Part shown: piece after piece, positions 51,082 to 59,916 of the stretch | Layout of the letters: every line of letters begins with the position of its first letter | Position numbering within the stretch: position 1 is the first letter of the stretch | Assembly: GCA_003574685.1 (NCBI GenBank) | Contig: QOCQ01000016.1 | Location: 62,001-126,000, forward strand | DNA length: 64,000 bases | From: Rhodospirillaceae bacterium SYSU D60007 | GTDB taxonomy: Bacteria; Pseudomonadota; Alphaproteobacteria; Reyranellales; Reyranellaceae | Direction: 5' to 3' | Translations under genes and position numbers: made by a program | The notes under the pieces: model-generated | What the model was told of the DNA's origin: nothing | Seen by the model: only the letters and a program-made list of their open reading frames with translations | Databases searched by the model: none

Positions 51082-51735
51082 ATGGCCGCAAGGGTCGAGT
51101 TCTTCTTCGACTGCTCAAGTCCATGGACCTATCTGGCGTTTCACGCGATCCAGCCGCTCGCCCGCGAAACCGGAGCGGAGCTCGTCTGGAAGCCAATCCT
51201 GGTGGGCGGCGTCTTCAACACCGTCAATGACACGGTCTACAAGAGCCGGGAGCACCCCAACGAGCGCAAGCTCGCCTACGCTAAAAAGGACATGGCCGAC
51301 TGGGCGCGGCTTTACGGCCTGCGGATCAAGATGAGGCCGACCGTGTTCCCCGTGAACAGCGTGAAATGCATGCGTGGCGCGCTGGTCGCCCTCGATGCCG
51401 GCAAGCTGGTGCCCTATGCCTACGCGGCCTTCGACATTTACTGGGGCGACGACAAGGATATTTCCAAAGACGATGTTCTGGCCGAGGCGGTGGACCGGGC
51501 CGGGCTGGATCGCGCCGAGTTCTTCGCCCGGATCAGCGAGCAGGCATACAAGGATCGCCTCAAGGCCAATACAGACGAGGTGATCGCCCGCGGCGGCTTT
51601 GGCTCGCCGACCATGTTCCTGAACACCAGTGACATGTACTTCGGCAATGACCGGCTGCCGCTGTTGCGCGATGCGATCCAGCGGTCGGCCGGCAGCGAAG
51701 CCGCACGCGTGCAAACGGCCGCCGCAGGGTTGTGA
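51082..51735 (+). CDS. 2-hydroxychromene-2-carboxylate isomerase family (DsbA/GSTK-like)
   Basis: 217 residues, a kappa-GST-like thioredoxin-fold protein: VEFFFDCSSPWTYLAFHAIQPLA (active Ser-Pro-Trp region in place of CxxC), WKPILVGGVFNTVN, FPVNSVKCMRGALVALDAGKLVPYA and the C-terminal RGGFGSPTMFLNTSDMYFGNDRLP with the cis-Pro. Such enzymes use glutathione to isomerise hydroxychromene intermediates of naphthalene breakdown, but most family members act on unknown substrates. ATG 51082 follows GGAG. Confidence 0.87.
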   Translation: MAARVEFFFDCSSPWTYLAFHAIQPLARETGAELVWKPILVGGVFNTVNDTVYKSREHPNERKLAYAKKDMADWARLYGLRIKMRPTVFPVNSVKCMRGALVALDAGKLVPYAYAAFDIYWGDDKDISKDDVLAEAVDRAGLDRAEFFARISEQAYKDRLKANTDEVIARGGFGSPTMFLNTSDMYFGNDRLPLLRDAIQRSAGSEAARVQTAAAGL

Positions 51736-51789
51736 TCCCTCCGGCCACAAACCCCCTGAAAAGTGGGCGGATGGCTCTTCCGCGGGGCG

Positions 51790-51835
51790 GTCAAATTGAT
51801 ATAACCGACGGCAGGCTGGCCAAATCCATATAACC
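51790..51835 (+). repeat. Two near-identical 17-base direct repeats
   Basis: GTCAAATTGATATAACC (51790-51806) and GCCAAATCCATATAACC (51819-51835) agree in 14 of 17 positions with 29-base spacing. They lie 20-65 bases before a lipoprotein gene. Could be tandem operator sites on one face of the helix or a repeated promoter -10-like element. Confidence 0.45.
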
Positions 51836-51854
51836 AGGCCGGCTTCTGCGCGTC

Positions 51855-52421
51855 ATGAGGTTCCAAACGATGCCCCCTTCGTTCTTCCGCGCCGCGGCGG
51901 TGGCCGCGGTGGCTACCGCTGCGCTTAGTGCTTGCGAGAAGAGAGCGGCGACGGCCTTGCCACCGCCATCGACCGCTTACGCCAAGACGTCGACCGCACA
52001 GGCCCCGGGACGGGGCGCGTGCCTGACGCCTGACGAAATGCAGGCCGTTCGCAACGAGATTACGTGGCAGCAATTCTACAACGCCGCGATCCAGTGCCGG
52101 GCAGGCACGCCGGCCTTCGCCAGCGACTACACAGCCTTCCGCAACAAGTTTCGGGCAGACAACGAGCTCAACTCGGCGCCGCTGCAACGCGTCGCGGCCA
52201 AGCGTCGGGCGAACATTCACGCCTTCAAGACCGAAATTGCCAATCGCGATGGCGCCATGGCCGGCGGAAACCCCAACTACTGCGCCAATGCCTACGCCGC
52301 CTTCCGCTGGGCCCTTTCCAGCCAGGTGACGAGTATCTCACAGGTGCCGCCGATGTTCGACTTTTTGCCCGAAATGGGCGTATCCACCTGCGGCGCGCCG
52401 GGTGCCACTTCGAAGAAATAG
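51855..52421 (+). CDS. Small lipoprotein of unknown function
   Basis: 188 residues. The signal (FFRAAAVAAVATAALSAC) ends in a lipobox LSAC, so it is likely lipidated. The mature part has a Pro/Ala-rich linker and then QAPGRGACLTPDEMQAVRNEITWQQFYNAAIQC and a Tyr/Cys-containing C-terminus (NPNYCANAYAAFRW), with four cysteines that may form disulfides. I do not recognise it. An ATG at 51870 is an alternative start. Two direct repeats precede it. Confidence 0.65.
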   Translation: MRFQTMPPSFFRAAAVAAVATAALSACEKRAATALPPPSTAYAKTSTAQAPGRGACLTPDEMQAVRNEITWQQFYNAAIQCRAGTPAFASDYTAFRNKFRADNELNSAPLQRVAAKRRANIHAFKTEIANRDGAMAGGNPNYCANAYAAFRWALSSQVTSISQVPPMFDFLPEMGVSTCGAPGATSKK

Positions 52422-52468
52422 CGAATCCCCGCCCGCCGCCTGGCGGCCGTGGGATCCACACAAAAAAG

Positions 52469-52494
52469 AAACGGCCGGGAAATCCCGGCCGTTT
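52469..52494 (-). terminator. Intrinsic terminator of the OmpA-type porin gene
   Basis: AAACGGCCGGG-AAAT-CCCGGCCGTTT is a perfect 11-base-pair hairpin, 20 bases beyond the porin stop. On the minus strand it is followed by a T-run (complement of AAAAAA at 52462-52467). It may also stop the plus-strand lipoprotein gene. Confidence 0.82.
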
Positions 52495-52514
52495 CCGTCT
52501 GGTTGCAGGAAAGC

Positions 52515-53423
52515 TTACTGCAACACGATCTCGACGCGGCGGTTCTGCGGCTCACGCACGCCATCCGCGGTCGGTACCAGCGGCTGGCTCTCGCCGCGAC
52601 CCACAACGGTGATGCCCGTGGCCGGGATGCCTTCGCGTACCAGCTGGTCCTTCACAGCGTTCGCACGACGCAGCGACAGGGCCATGTTGTAGGCGTCGGA
52701 GCCCGAGCGGTCGGCGTGGCCGGTGACGCCAATGCGCGTCCGGTTGCCGGCCTTGGCGGCAGCGGCGGCCTGCTTGATCGTGGTGACCGCCTGTGCCGTC
52801 AGCGTGGCGCGGTCGAAGTCAAAGAACACGATGTAGCTGGCAGTCGTCGGCGGGGTCGGCGGCGGCGGCGCGACCGGCGCCGGCGGCGCGAACTTGTAGC
52901 CCAGGGTCACCAGCACGGTGTGGTTCTGGAAGTCCTTGCCCTTGGCGAAGGTATTCATGAACCGATAGTCGAGGTTCGCAAAGAAGCCGTCGGTCAGACG
53001 CAAGCCGATACCGGCGATGCCCTGCATCGCGAAGTCTTCGGTGCTTACGTGGGCATACTCCCAGAAGTTGACGCCGGCGCCGATACCGAGATACGGCGTA
53101 AACGACTCACCCGGCAGGAAGTCGTACAGTACGTTCACCATCGGCGTGTACTGGTACATGTTCTTGCCGACGCCCTTGTTCTTGTTCTGGCGATACAAGA
53201 ACTCCAGCTCAACGCGAGGGCCGACGAAATCGTAACCGGCGACACCACCGACAGCGAAGCCGAGCTTCTCCTTGGTGCTGCCCAGGGTGGAGAAATTCAT
53301 GAAGTTCAAGCCACCGAGAGCGCCGACGTAAAAGCCGGGCAAACTCATTGTCTGCGCATTCGCGGCGGCCAGAGGTGCCGCTACAAGAGCCGCAGCAACA
53401 GCAGCTCCGAGTTTCGTCTTCAT
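52515..53423 (-). CDS. OmpA-family outer membrane protein
   Basis: 302 residues. A signal peptide (GAAVAAALVAAPLAAANAQ) leads into an eight-strand beta-barrel region (MSLPGFYVGALGGLNFMNF ... NFWEYAHVSTEDF ... LTDGFFANLDYRFM), a Pro-rich hinge (APPAPVAPPPPTPP) and a C-terminal peptidoglycan-binding OmpA domain: YIVFFDFDRATLTAQA, ITVVGRGESQPLVPTADG and NRRVEIVLQ, with the Asp and Arg peptidoglycan contacts (GHADRSGS). Structural link between outer membrane and wall. Confidence 0.93.
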   Translation of the reverse strand: MKTKLGAAVAAALVAAPLAAANAQTMSLPGFYVGALGGLNFMNFSTLGSTKEKLGFAVGGVAGYDFVGPRVELEFLYRQNKNKGVGKNMYQYTPMVNVLYDFLPGESFTPYLGIGAGVNFWEYAHVSTEDFAMQGIAGIGLRLTDGFFANLDYRFMNTFAKGKDFQNHTVLVTLGYKFAPPAPVAPPPPTPPTTASYIVFFDFDRATLTAQAVTTIKQAAAAAKAGNRTRIGVTGHADRSGSDAYNMALSLRRANAVKDQLVREGIPATGITVVGRGESQPLVPTADGVREPQNRRVEIVLQ

Positions 53424-53664
53424 TTGGTATCCCCTCTCTAGGTCAAATACTCACATGACGAAGTGGCGGGGTTGGACACGGCACCAACTTCGTACTCGAC
53501 TATATACAAAGATGTCGGCCTCGCAATGGGCCGCGCCCCGTTGCTGAGTCGATATTCGAACCCTGTGGCTTTCGCGCAACACCGCCGATTTCATCACAGA
53601 CATGAATTATTTTTATTCTACAAATACTTCGCAGGCTTCATGACACCACGGCCGGGGGTGCCGC

Positions 53665-54147
53665 CTACGGTTTGATCTTGTAGGAGAGCCCCACCACCCC
53701 GCCATCATCGCGAGCCCAGATCATCGGTGACGGGCGGTTGGACTGCGGCTCGCCACGGGGCAGCGGCATGGTGAGCAGGTCCGGCGGCAGCGGCGCTGCA
53801 CCACCGGAAGCCGTGCGCGGCACACCGGTCCGGTCGATCCGGCCATAACGGGCTGCGGCGTCAATACTGCCACGTATGGCGTCGGGCCCGAACCGTTCAA
53901 AGCCCAAAAGGCGCCGACGGGCCGGCGCCGGTGCTACCGGAGGACGAGATGCCTCCTCGACTGCCGCAGCATCCTGCGGTCCGCCGGACGGATTCCCATT
54001 GAGGTGGCCTGGCGCGTCGAACTGTGCGCCCGACGAATGGCTGACCCCCAGCCCAATGCCTGCATAACGGGAGCCGTCCATGGCATGTGCGGGCAGCAGA
54101 TAGCCTGCCAGCAGCGCCAGACCCACGACGAGGCTCCCTGCGCGCAT
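53665..54147 (-). CDS. Exported hypothetical protein
   Basis: 160 residues from ATG 54147: a signal peptide (GSLVVGLALLAGYLLPAHA) and a low-complexity mature part (APGHLNGNPSGGPQDAAAVEEASRPPVAPAPARRR) with a conserved-looking end PSPMIWARDDGGVVGLSYKIKP. The ending resembles the last strand of an outer-membrane or periplasmic repeat protein. Family not recognised. Confidence 0.55.
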   Translation of the reverse strand: MRAGSLVVGLALLAGYLLPAHAMDGSRYAGIGLGVSHSSGAQFDAPGHLNGNPSGGPQDAAAVEEASRPPVAPAPARRRLLGFERFGPDAIRGSIDAAARYGRIDRTGVPRTASGGAAPLPPDLLTMPLPRGEPQSNRPSPMIWARDDGGVVGLSYKIKP

Positions 54148-54319
54148 TACATCGCTACTCCAACGCTCGACTACTAGATATTCCACCCACGGACCAACGA
54201 CCATACATTTCCTTGGACGCAGTCACAAGCGGGAATGGCGTCCCGAAGCCTTGACGGGGCAGCTAAAACCCCCAGCATGGGCCGGCTGATACAACTTCCG
54301 GAGAAAGTGGAGAAACGCC

Positions 54320-55111
54320 ATGGGCCAGTACAGCACGGTTGCAACCGACGGCCGCCTGATGACCGTCACCATCAATCGGCCAGAGGTCTACAACGCGTGT
54401 CATCCCATGGCCAATCAGGAGCTCTCGGATGCCTTCGATACCTTTGCCGACAATCCGGACCTATGGGTGGCCATCATTACCGGCGCCGGCGACAAGGCGT
54501 TCTGCGCCGGCAACGACCTCAAGTATCATGCAGAGCAGCAGGCCAGGACCGGCAAGCGGCCGGTCCATCCGCCCAAGGGCTTTGGCGGCCTGACCAACCG
54601 CCTTGACCTCGACAAGCCGATCATCGCTGCCGTCAACGGCGTGGCCATGGGTGGCGGCTTCGAGATTGCCCTTGCTTGCGACATCATCCTCGCATCCGAC
54701 AAGGCGACCTTTGCCCTGCCCGAGCCGCGCGTGGGACTGGCCGCCGGCGCCGGCGGCATGCAGCGGCTCGCCCGCATGATCCCGCTGAAGAAGGCGATGG
54801 GCATGATGCTGACTGGCCGCCACGTATCGGCGCAGGAAGGCCATGAGCTTGGTTTCGTCACGGCAGTGGTGCCGCACGAGAAGCTGATGGACGAAGCGCG
54901 CCGATGGGCCGGGCTGATCCTCGAGTGTTCGCCCATGAGCGTGCGCGCGACCAAGCAGGTCGTGATGCGCTCGCTCGACGTGCCGGCGCTGCAGACCGCC
55001 ATGCACAACGCGCACTATCCGGCGTTCGTCGCCATGGCGAACAGCGAGGATACCGTCGAAGGGCCCAAGGCTTTTGCCGAGAAGCGCAAGCCCAACTGGA
55101 AAGGCCGCTAG
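54320..55111 (+). CDS. Enoyl-CoA hydratase/isomerase family protein
   Basis: 263-residue crotonase-fold protein. Seen: ITGAGDKAFCAGNDLKYHAE (oxyanion hole Gly-Asn), NGVAMGGGFEIALACDIILAS (second oxyanion Gly; GGGFE), and LPEPRVGLAAGAGGMQRLARMIPLKKAM. The catalytic Glu in FE and the later Pro-Glu region suit a hydratase. First gene of a three-gene plus-strand group (crotonase, CoA-transferase, hydratase) with spacings of 4 bases, so a carboxylic acid catabolic operon. Substrate unknown. Confidence 0.9.
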   Translation: MGQYSTVATDGRLMTVTINRPEVYNACHPMANQELSDAFDTFADNPDLWVAIITGAGDKAFCAGNDLKYHAEQQARTGKRPVHPPKGFGGLTNRLDLDKPIIAAVNGVAMGGGFEIALACDIILASDKATFALPEPRVGLAAGAGGMQRLARMIPLKKAMGMMLTGRHVSAQEGHELGFVTAVVPHEKLMDEARRWAGLILECSPMSVRATKQVVMRSLDVPALQTAMHNAHYPAFVAMANSEDTVEGPKAFAEKRKPNWKGR

Positions 55112-55115
55112 GGAA

Positions 55116-56327
55116 ATGACAGCCCGGGAAGACGGCGGCGCGCTGGCCGGTCTGAAAGTCATCGACCTGTCACGTGTGCTGGGCGGTCCCTATTGCGCCC
55201 AGATGCTGGCGGATCACGGCGCCGACGTCATCAAGGTCGAGCCGCCCCAGGGCGACGAGACCCGCGGCTGGGGTCCGCCGTTCGATGCCGAAGGAATCTC
55301 CGCCTACTTTGCCGGTATCAACCGCAACAAGCGCACGATCGCCCTGGATCTGACCAGGCCCAGGGCGCGGGATGTGCTGCTGACGCTGCTCGCCAGCGCC
55401 GATGTGCTGATCGAGAACTTCAAGACCGGCACGATGGAGAAATGGGGTCTGGGGTACACGGAAACCCTGGCCCGCAAATTTCCACGACTGATCCACGCCC
55501 GCGTCACCGGCTTCGGCGCCGATGGCCCCATGGGCGGCTATCCTGGCTATGACGCGATGGTGCAGGCTTGGGCCGGGCTCGTCTCGGTCAATGGAGCGCC
55601 CGAGAGCGGACCGGTGCGCATCGGCGTACCGGTCGTGGACCTCGCTACCGGCATGAACGCCTGCATGGGCATTCTCATGGCGCTATACGAACGTAGCCTT
55701 TCCGGCAAGGGCCAGTTCATCGACGCCACGCTGTATGACAGCGCGGTGGCGCTGCACCAGCCGCATGCGCCCAACTATTTCATGGGCGGTCTGAAGCCGC
55801 AGCTCTTCGGCAACAGTCATGGCAACCTCGCGCCCTACGCCAACTTCCCGACGAGGGGGCGCAACATCGTGGTCGGCGCGGGCAACGACGCGCAGTTCCG
55901 CAAGCTGACGCAACTGCTGGGCAAGCCGGAACTGGCCGATGATCCCCGGTTCCGCACGAACAAGGATCGCATCGCCAACAAGCCGGCGCTGGAAGCCGAA
56001 TTGCGTGTGCTCACAGCCGAACGCGACGGCGAGCGTTTTGCCACCGAGCTGATGACGAACGGCGTGCCCTCCGGGGCAGTGCTCGAGGTGCCGGACGTCA
56101 TGGAGCACCCCCATACCCGGCATCGCGGCATGGTGTGGGAGAAGGACGGCTATCGCAATGTCGGCAATCCAGTGAAGCTCTCGCGCACGCCGCCGCAAGT
56201 GCGCAGCAAACCCCGAACGTTCGGCCACGATACGCGCGCCGTGCTGAAGGAGCATGGCTTCGCCGACGCCGACATAGAGGCGATGATCAGCGAAGGCATC
56301 GCGCTTGTAGAAGCCAGAAAGGCATAG
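55116..56327 (+). CDS. CaiB/BaiF family III CoA-transferase
   Basis: 403 residues. Family landmarks: LAGLKVIDLSRVLGGPYCAQMLADHGADVIKVEPP, GDETRGWGPPF, FAGINRNKRTIALDLTRP, ENFKTGTMEKWGLGY, GYPGYDAMVQAWAGLVSVNG and the aspartate in ATLYDSAVALHQPHA. It moves CoA between carboxylic acids by a Ping-Pong mechanism with an Asp nucleophile. Its start follows AGGGAA just after the crotonase stop, indicating tight coupling with it. Confidence 0.92.
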   Translation: MTAREDGGALAGLKVIDLSRVLGGPYCAQMLADHGADVIKVEPPQGDETRGWGPPFDAEGISAYFAGINRNKRTIALDLTRPRARDVLLTLLASADVLIENFKTGTMEKWGLGYTETLARKFPRLIHARVTGFGADGPMGGYPGYDAMVQAWAGLVSVNGAPESGPVRIGVPVVDLATGMNACMGILMALYERSLSGKGQFIDATLYDSAVALHQPHAPNYFMGGLKPQLFGNSHGNLAPYANFPTRGRNIVVGAGNDAQFRKLTQLLGKPELADDPRFRTNKDRIANKPALEAELRVLTAERDGERFATELMTNGVPSGAVLEVPDVMEHPHTRHRGMVWEKDGYRNVGNPVKLSRTPPQVRSKPRTFGHDTRAVLKEHGFADADIEAMISEGIALVEARKA

Positions 56328-56331
56328 CGAC

Positions 56332-57087
56332 ATGGCACAAGCTGATATCGACCGGATCGCCGCTGCCCTGCTCGATGCGCGCCGCCGTGGCGTACAAATC
56401 CCGCCGCCCGGCGCGACGCCCGGAAATGTCGAGGAAGTCTACGCCATACAGGACAAGGTTGCCGCCACGGCCGGCGCGCCCGATGGCTGGAAGGTGGGGG
56501 CAAAGACGCCGACGGCTACGCCGACCTGTGCCCCGCTGCTGGCCCGGCACGTCGTGCCCGGTCCGGCCAGTTTCGAAAGCAGGTCCATGCACATGCTGGG
56601 CGTCGAGGCGGAAGTCGCGTTCCGCTTCGGCCGCAGCCTGCCGGCTGCGGCGAGCGCGCCCGACGCTGCCACCGTGCTGGATGCTGTTGCCAGCGCGCAT
56701 GTGGTGATGGAAGTGGTGGACACGCGCCTGCGCGACTGGAAGAGCCTCGACCCGTTCTGGCCGCTGGCCGACAACGGCATGAACAAGGCGCTGGTGGTCG
56801 GCCCCGCCTTCGAAGGCTGGCGCAGCCTCGATTACGACCGCCAGCCCGTGAAGCTTCTGGTCAACGGCAAGGCCATCGTCGAACGCGCGGGCGGCAATAC
56901 CGGCGGCTCACCGCTGCGCCTGCTGACCTGGCTGGCCGGCCACGTCGTCATCTCGCGCGGTGGCCTGCGCGCCGGCCAGATCGTGACCACCGGCTCGTGG
57001 GTAGGCTTGCAATTCGTCGAGCCCAGAGCCGAGGTGGTGGCGCAGTTCCCGGGCCTGGGCGAAACAACGCTTTCGTTCACCGCTTGA
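56332..57087 (+). CDS. 2-keto-4-pentenoate hydratase / fumarylacetoacetate hydrolase-family protein
   Basis: 251 residues: GATPGNVEEVYAIQDKVAATAGAPDGWKVGAKTPTA (landmark DGWKVGAKTP), the acidic metal-binding cluster GVEAEVAFRFG, and the C-terminal GGSPLRLLTWLAGHVVISRGGLRAGQIVTTGSWVG with the fumarylacetoacetase-like turn. This is the MhpD/FAH superfamily, which hydrates dienoates or cleaves acylpyruvates. It closes the operon 4 bases after the CoA-transferase gene. Confidence 0.86.
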   Translation: MAQADIDRIAAALLDARRRGVQIPPPGATPGNVEEVYAIQDKVAATAGAPDGWKVGAKTPTATPTCAPLLARHVVPGPASFESRSMHMLGVEAEVAFRFGRSLPAAASAPDAATVLDAVASAHVVMEVVDTRLRDWKSLDPFWPLADNGMNKALVVGPAFEGWRSLDYDRQPVKLLVNGKAIVERAGGNTGGSPLRLLTWLAGHVVISRGGLRAGQIVTTGSWVGLQFVEPRAEVVAQFPGLGETTLSFTA

Positions 57088-57093
57088 ACGCCC

Positions 57094-59004
57094 TTAGCCT
57101 GCGTTGCCCGGGGTGACGATGTCGAACATCATCTCGAAATCGTCGAGCATGGCGAACAGAGTCGGCAGGATTTGAGGGTCGCCCTCGATGGCGAGGGTAC
57201 CGGCATCCATCGCTGCTGCCGGCGACGTACGCTTCAGGACCAGTTCCTCCAGGCATTCGCGTGTCGTGGCGATGGAGGCCGCGGCAGCAGGATCCTGCTT
57301 GCGCATGACGTGCGTGAGCGTCGCGTTCTCAAGGTTCAGAGCAAGCGTTTCGCCGGTGTCGGTCAGCCGCCAGTTCACGACAAAGCGATGACCGGTCGCC
57401 CGCGCTGCATTCAGGCGCACCGCGATAAAGTCGAACAGGATATCGGTCGTGACGGCGCGCAGCAGATCGGGACTCAGCACCGGACGCGGCGGCAGCTTCA
57501 TCACGCCCTCGCGCAACTCGCGCGCTGCGTATAGGCACGCGTTCCGCCAGGTCGCCGACTCGGCCTGATATCCAAGTTGCTCCAGCGCATCGGCGCTCAG
57601 CTCGCGCGCTTCGCGGCTGGCGGGATCGGCAAAGATGACCTGCTTCATCACCTCCGCCACCCAGCGATACTCTCCGCGTGCGAAGTCGGCGCGGGCCTGC
57701 TCTATGACCTTGTCCGCGCCACCCATGTACGCGACGGTCTTGCGCGCGCTCTCGACAGGCGGCAGCGGGTTGAGGTTCGCCGGATTACCGTCGTACCAGC
57801 TCAGGTAGCGCTGAAAGACAGCCTTGGCATTGTGGCTGAGCGTGCCGTAGTAGCCGCGCACCGACCATTCGCGCGACAGCTCGGGCGGCAAGGTCAGCCG
57901 CTCGGCGATTTCGGCTGGACGCAGGCCAAGATTCATCATGCGTACCGACTGGTCGTGCACATGCTTGTAGAGGTCGCGCTGCTTGGCAAGAAAGTCGATG
58001 ACCCGCTCGCGCCCCCAGGTGGGCCAATGATGTTGCGCGATCAGCACGTCGGTACGCGAACCGAACATCTCCATCGCCAGCGACAGGTAACCCGACCACA
58101 GGCGTGGATCGCGTGCGACAGCGCCGCGCAGGGGGATGAAATTGTGCAGGTGCCGGGTGGCGTTCTCGGCCATGTCGAGCACGCGGAACTGCGGGAAGTA
58201 CATGTGCATCTCGGCCGGCGCCTCGCTGTCGGGCGCAAGCTGAAAGACGATCTCGATGCCGTCGATGGTTCGCGTCTCCAGCGGCTCGGCAATCAGCATC
58301 GTGGGCGGTATCAGGGTCACCGTTCCCCGCGCCGTCACCTTGCCCAGCCCGGCATCGACCTGGCCGCGCTCGCCCGGCGGCAGCAGGGAGCCGAACTGGA
58401 ACTGCGCGCGCCGGGTCATGGCATTGCCGGCAAGGATGTTCTCGCCGCCCACCGCTTCCATGAAACCCTGCGGCGCGACCACGCTCACCCGGCCCGCGCG
58501 TACGTCTTCCGCGCTCGCCACGCCCTTCGCGCCGCCGAAATGGTCGACATGGCTGTGGCTGTAGATGACGGCCGTCACGGGCTTGTGTGGCCGATGCGCG
58601 TAGTAGAGCGCCAACCCGGCGGCCGCCACCTCGCGCGTGGTCAACGGATCAATGACGATCAGGCCGGTATCGCCCTCGATGATCGTCATGTTGGCAAGAT
58701 CGAGGCCGCGGATCTGGTAGATCCCCTCCACCACCCTGAACAGCCCGTTCTCGAGGTTGAGCTGCGCCATGCGCCAGAGGCTGGGATTGACGGTCGGCGG
58801 CGCGTTCCGGCCGTCGAGGAAATCGTAGGCCCGCAGGTTCCACAGAACGCTGCCGCCCTGGCCGCGGATCACGCCGTCCGGCAGGCGCGCGATCAGGCCG
58901 CGTCGGGCATCCTCGAAATCCTGACGATCCTCAAACGGCAACGCTTCAAGCACGGCCGCGTTCGCGCGTTGTGTTGCTGGCTCGGCGTCTTGCGGTGCAG
59001 TCAT
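57094..59004 (-). CDS. Alkylsulfatase (metallo-beta-lactamase superfamily, SdsA1/BDS1-like)
   Basis: 636 residues. The metal-binding HSHVDHFGGAKG (near residue 155), EAVGGENILAGNAMTRRAQFQFG (second metal region), and HNFIPLRGAVARDPRLWSGYLSLAMEMFG, ADVLIAQHHWPTWG-type segment with the third His set are all as in SdsA1. A C-terminal SCP2-like domain (ILFDFIAVRLNAARATGHRFVVNWRLTDTGE) completes the family layout. It hydrolyses primary alkyl sulfates to alcohols. No signal peptide is obvious here. Divergent from the dienoyl-CoA reductase-like SDR. Confidence 0.9.
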   Translation of the reverse strand: MTAPQDAEPATQRANAAVLEALPFEDRQDFEDARRGLIARLPDGVIRGQGGSVLWNLRAYDFLDGRNAPPTVNPSLWRMAQLNLENGLFRVVEGIYQIRGLDLANMTIIEGDTGLIVIDPLTTREVAAAGLALYYAHRPHKPVTAVIYSHSHVDHFGGAKGVASAEDVRAGRVSVVAPQGFMEAVGGENILAGNAMTRRAQFQFGSLLPPGERGQVDAGLGKVTARGTVTLIPPTMLIAEPLETRTIDGIEIVFQLAPDSEAPAEMHMYFPQFRVLDMAENATRHLHNFIPLRGAVARDPRLWSGYLSLAMEMFGSRTDVLIAQHHWPTWGRERVIDFLAKQRDLYKHVHDQSVRMMNLGLRPAEIAERLTLPPELSREWSVRGYYGTLSHNAKAVFQRYLSWYDGNPANLNPLPPVESARKTVAYMGGADKVIEQARADFARGEYRWVAEVMKQVIFADPASREARELSADALEQLGYQAESATWRNACLYAARELREGVMKLPPRPVLSPDLLRAVTTDILFDFIAVRLNAARATGHRFVVNWRLTDTGETLALNLENATLTHVMRKQDPAAAASIATTRECLEELVLKRTSPAAAMDAGTLAIEGDPQILPTLFAMLDDFEMMFDIVTPGNAG

Positions 59005-59058
59005 CGACGCCTCCTCCTGTTTCCGGCAATCTCAGAGTGTTCCCGAAGGAGAGGTGAG

Positions 59059-59913
59059 ATGTTCCAGCCCGATCTGCTGAAAGGCAAACGCATTCTCGTG
59101 ACCGGCGGCGGCACCGGTCTGGGCCAGAGCATGGGGAAGAGGTTCCTGGAGCTGGGTGCCGAGCTGGTGATCTGTGGGCGGCGTGCCGAGGTGCTTGAGA
59201 AGACCGCCGAAGAGTTCCGCCAGCAGATTGCCGGTGCCTCGGTCGAAACCCACAGCGTCGATGTGCGCGTGGCCGACGCGGTCGAGCAGATGATGGAGCG
59301 CATCTGGGAACGCCGGCCGCTGGACATCCTGGTCAACAACGCCGCCGGCCAGATCCTGGCGCAGACCCACCGGCTGTCGACGCGCGCTATCGACTCGGTG
59401 CTCAACATCGTGCTGCACGGTTCGGCGTATTGCACGGTGGCGGCCGGCCGGCGGTGGATTGCCGCGGGCGACACCGGCAAGGTCGTGCTCTCCATCCTCA
59501 CCGTGTCCTCGCTGACCGGCGCGCCGTTCACCGTGCCCTCCGCGATGGCCAAGGCCGGCGTGCTCGCCATGACGAAGAGTCTTGCCGTCGAGTGGGGACC
59601 GAAGGGCATCCGCACCTGCGCCGTCGTGCCGGGGCCGTTTCCGACACCGGGTGCCTGGGAGCGGCTGATGCCGAAGGAACGCGGTGGCAATGAGGAGCTG
59701 GTCAAGACCATCCCGCTGCGACGCGTCGGCGAGCACGCCGAGCTGGCCAACCTCGCCGCGTTCCTTGTCTCGGATGGTGCCGCCTATATCAACGGCGATG
59801 CTGTGGTCATCGATGGCGGCAAGATGCTGCAATCCGGCGGCGGCGGCGCGAACACGTCCGCGATGCTCGACTGGACGGACGCGCAGTGGGACGCCATTCG
59901 CCCCAAAAGATGA
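59059..59913 (+). CDS. 2,4-dienoyl-CoA reductase-like short-chain dehydrogenase
   Basis: 284 residues. The Rossmann motif TGGGTGLGQSM, NNAAG, and the SDR core are present, but the usual Tyr of YxxxK is replaced: PSAMAKAGVLAMTKSLAVEWGPKGIRTCAVVPGPFPT has S-x3-K. This, with GPF.TPGAW and ANLAAFLVSDGAAYING, is typical of the mitochondrial DECR1-like subgroup that reduces 2,4-dienoyl-CoA with NADPH. ATG 59059 follows GGAGAGG. A role in unsaturated fatty acid breakdown is inferred. Confidence 0.83.
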   Translation: MFQPDLLKGKRILVTGGGTGLGQSMGKRFLELGAELVICGRRAEVLEKTAEEFRQQIAGASVETHSVDVRVADAVEQMMERIWERRPLDILVNNAAGQILAQTHRLSTRAIDSVLNIVLHGSAYCTVAAGRRWIAAGDTGKVVLSILTVSSLTGAPFTVPSAMAKAGVLAMTKSLAVEWGPKGIRTCAVVPGPFPTPGAWERLMPKERGGNEELVKTIPLRRVGEHAELANLAAFLVSDGAAYINGDAVVIDGGKMLQSGGGGANTSAMLDWTDAQWDAIRPKR

Positions 59914-59916
59914 GCG

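Noticed and set aside
57577-59058. In-frame extension of the SDR gene upstream over the alkylsulfatase
   Set aside because: The real start is ATG 59059 with GGAGAGG upstream; the 494 residues before it are antisense to the alkylsulfatase.
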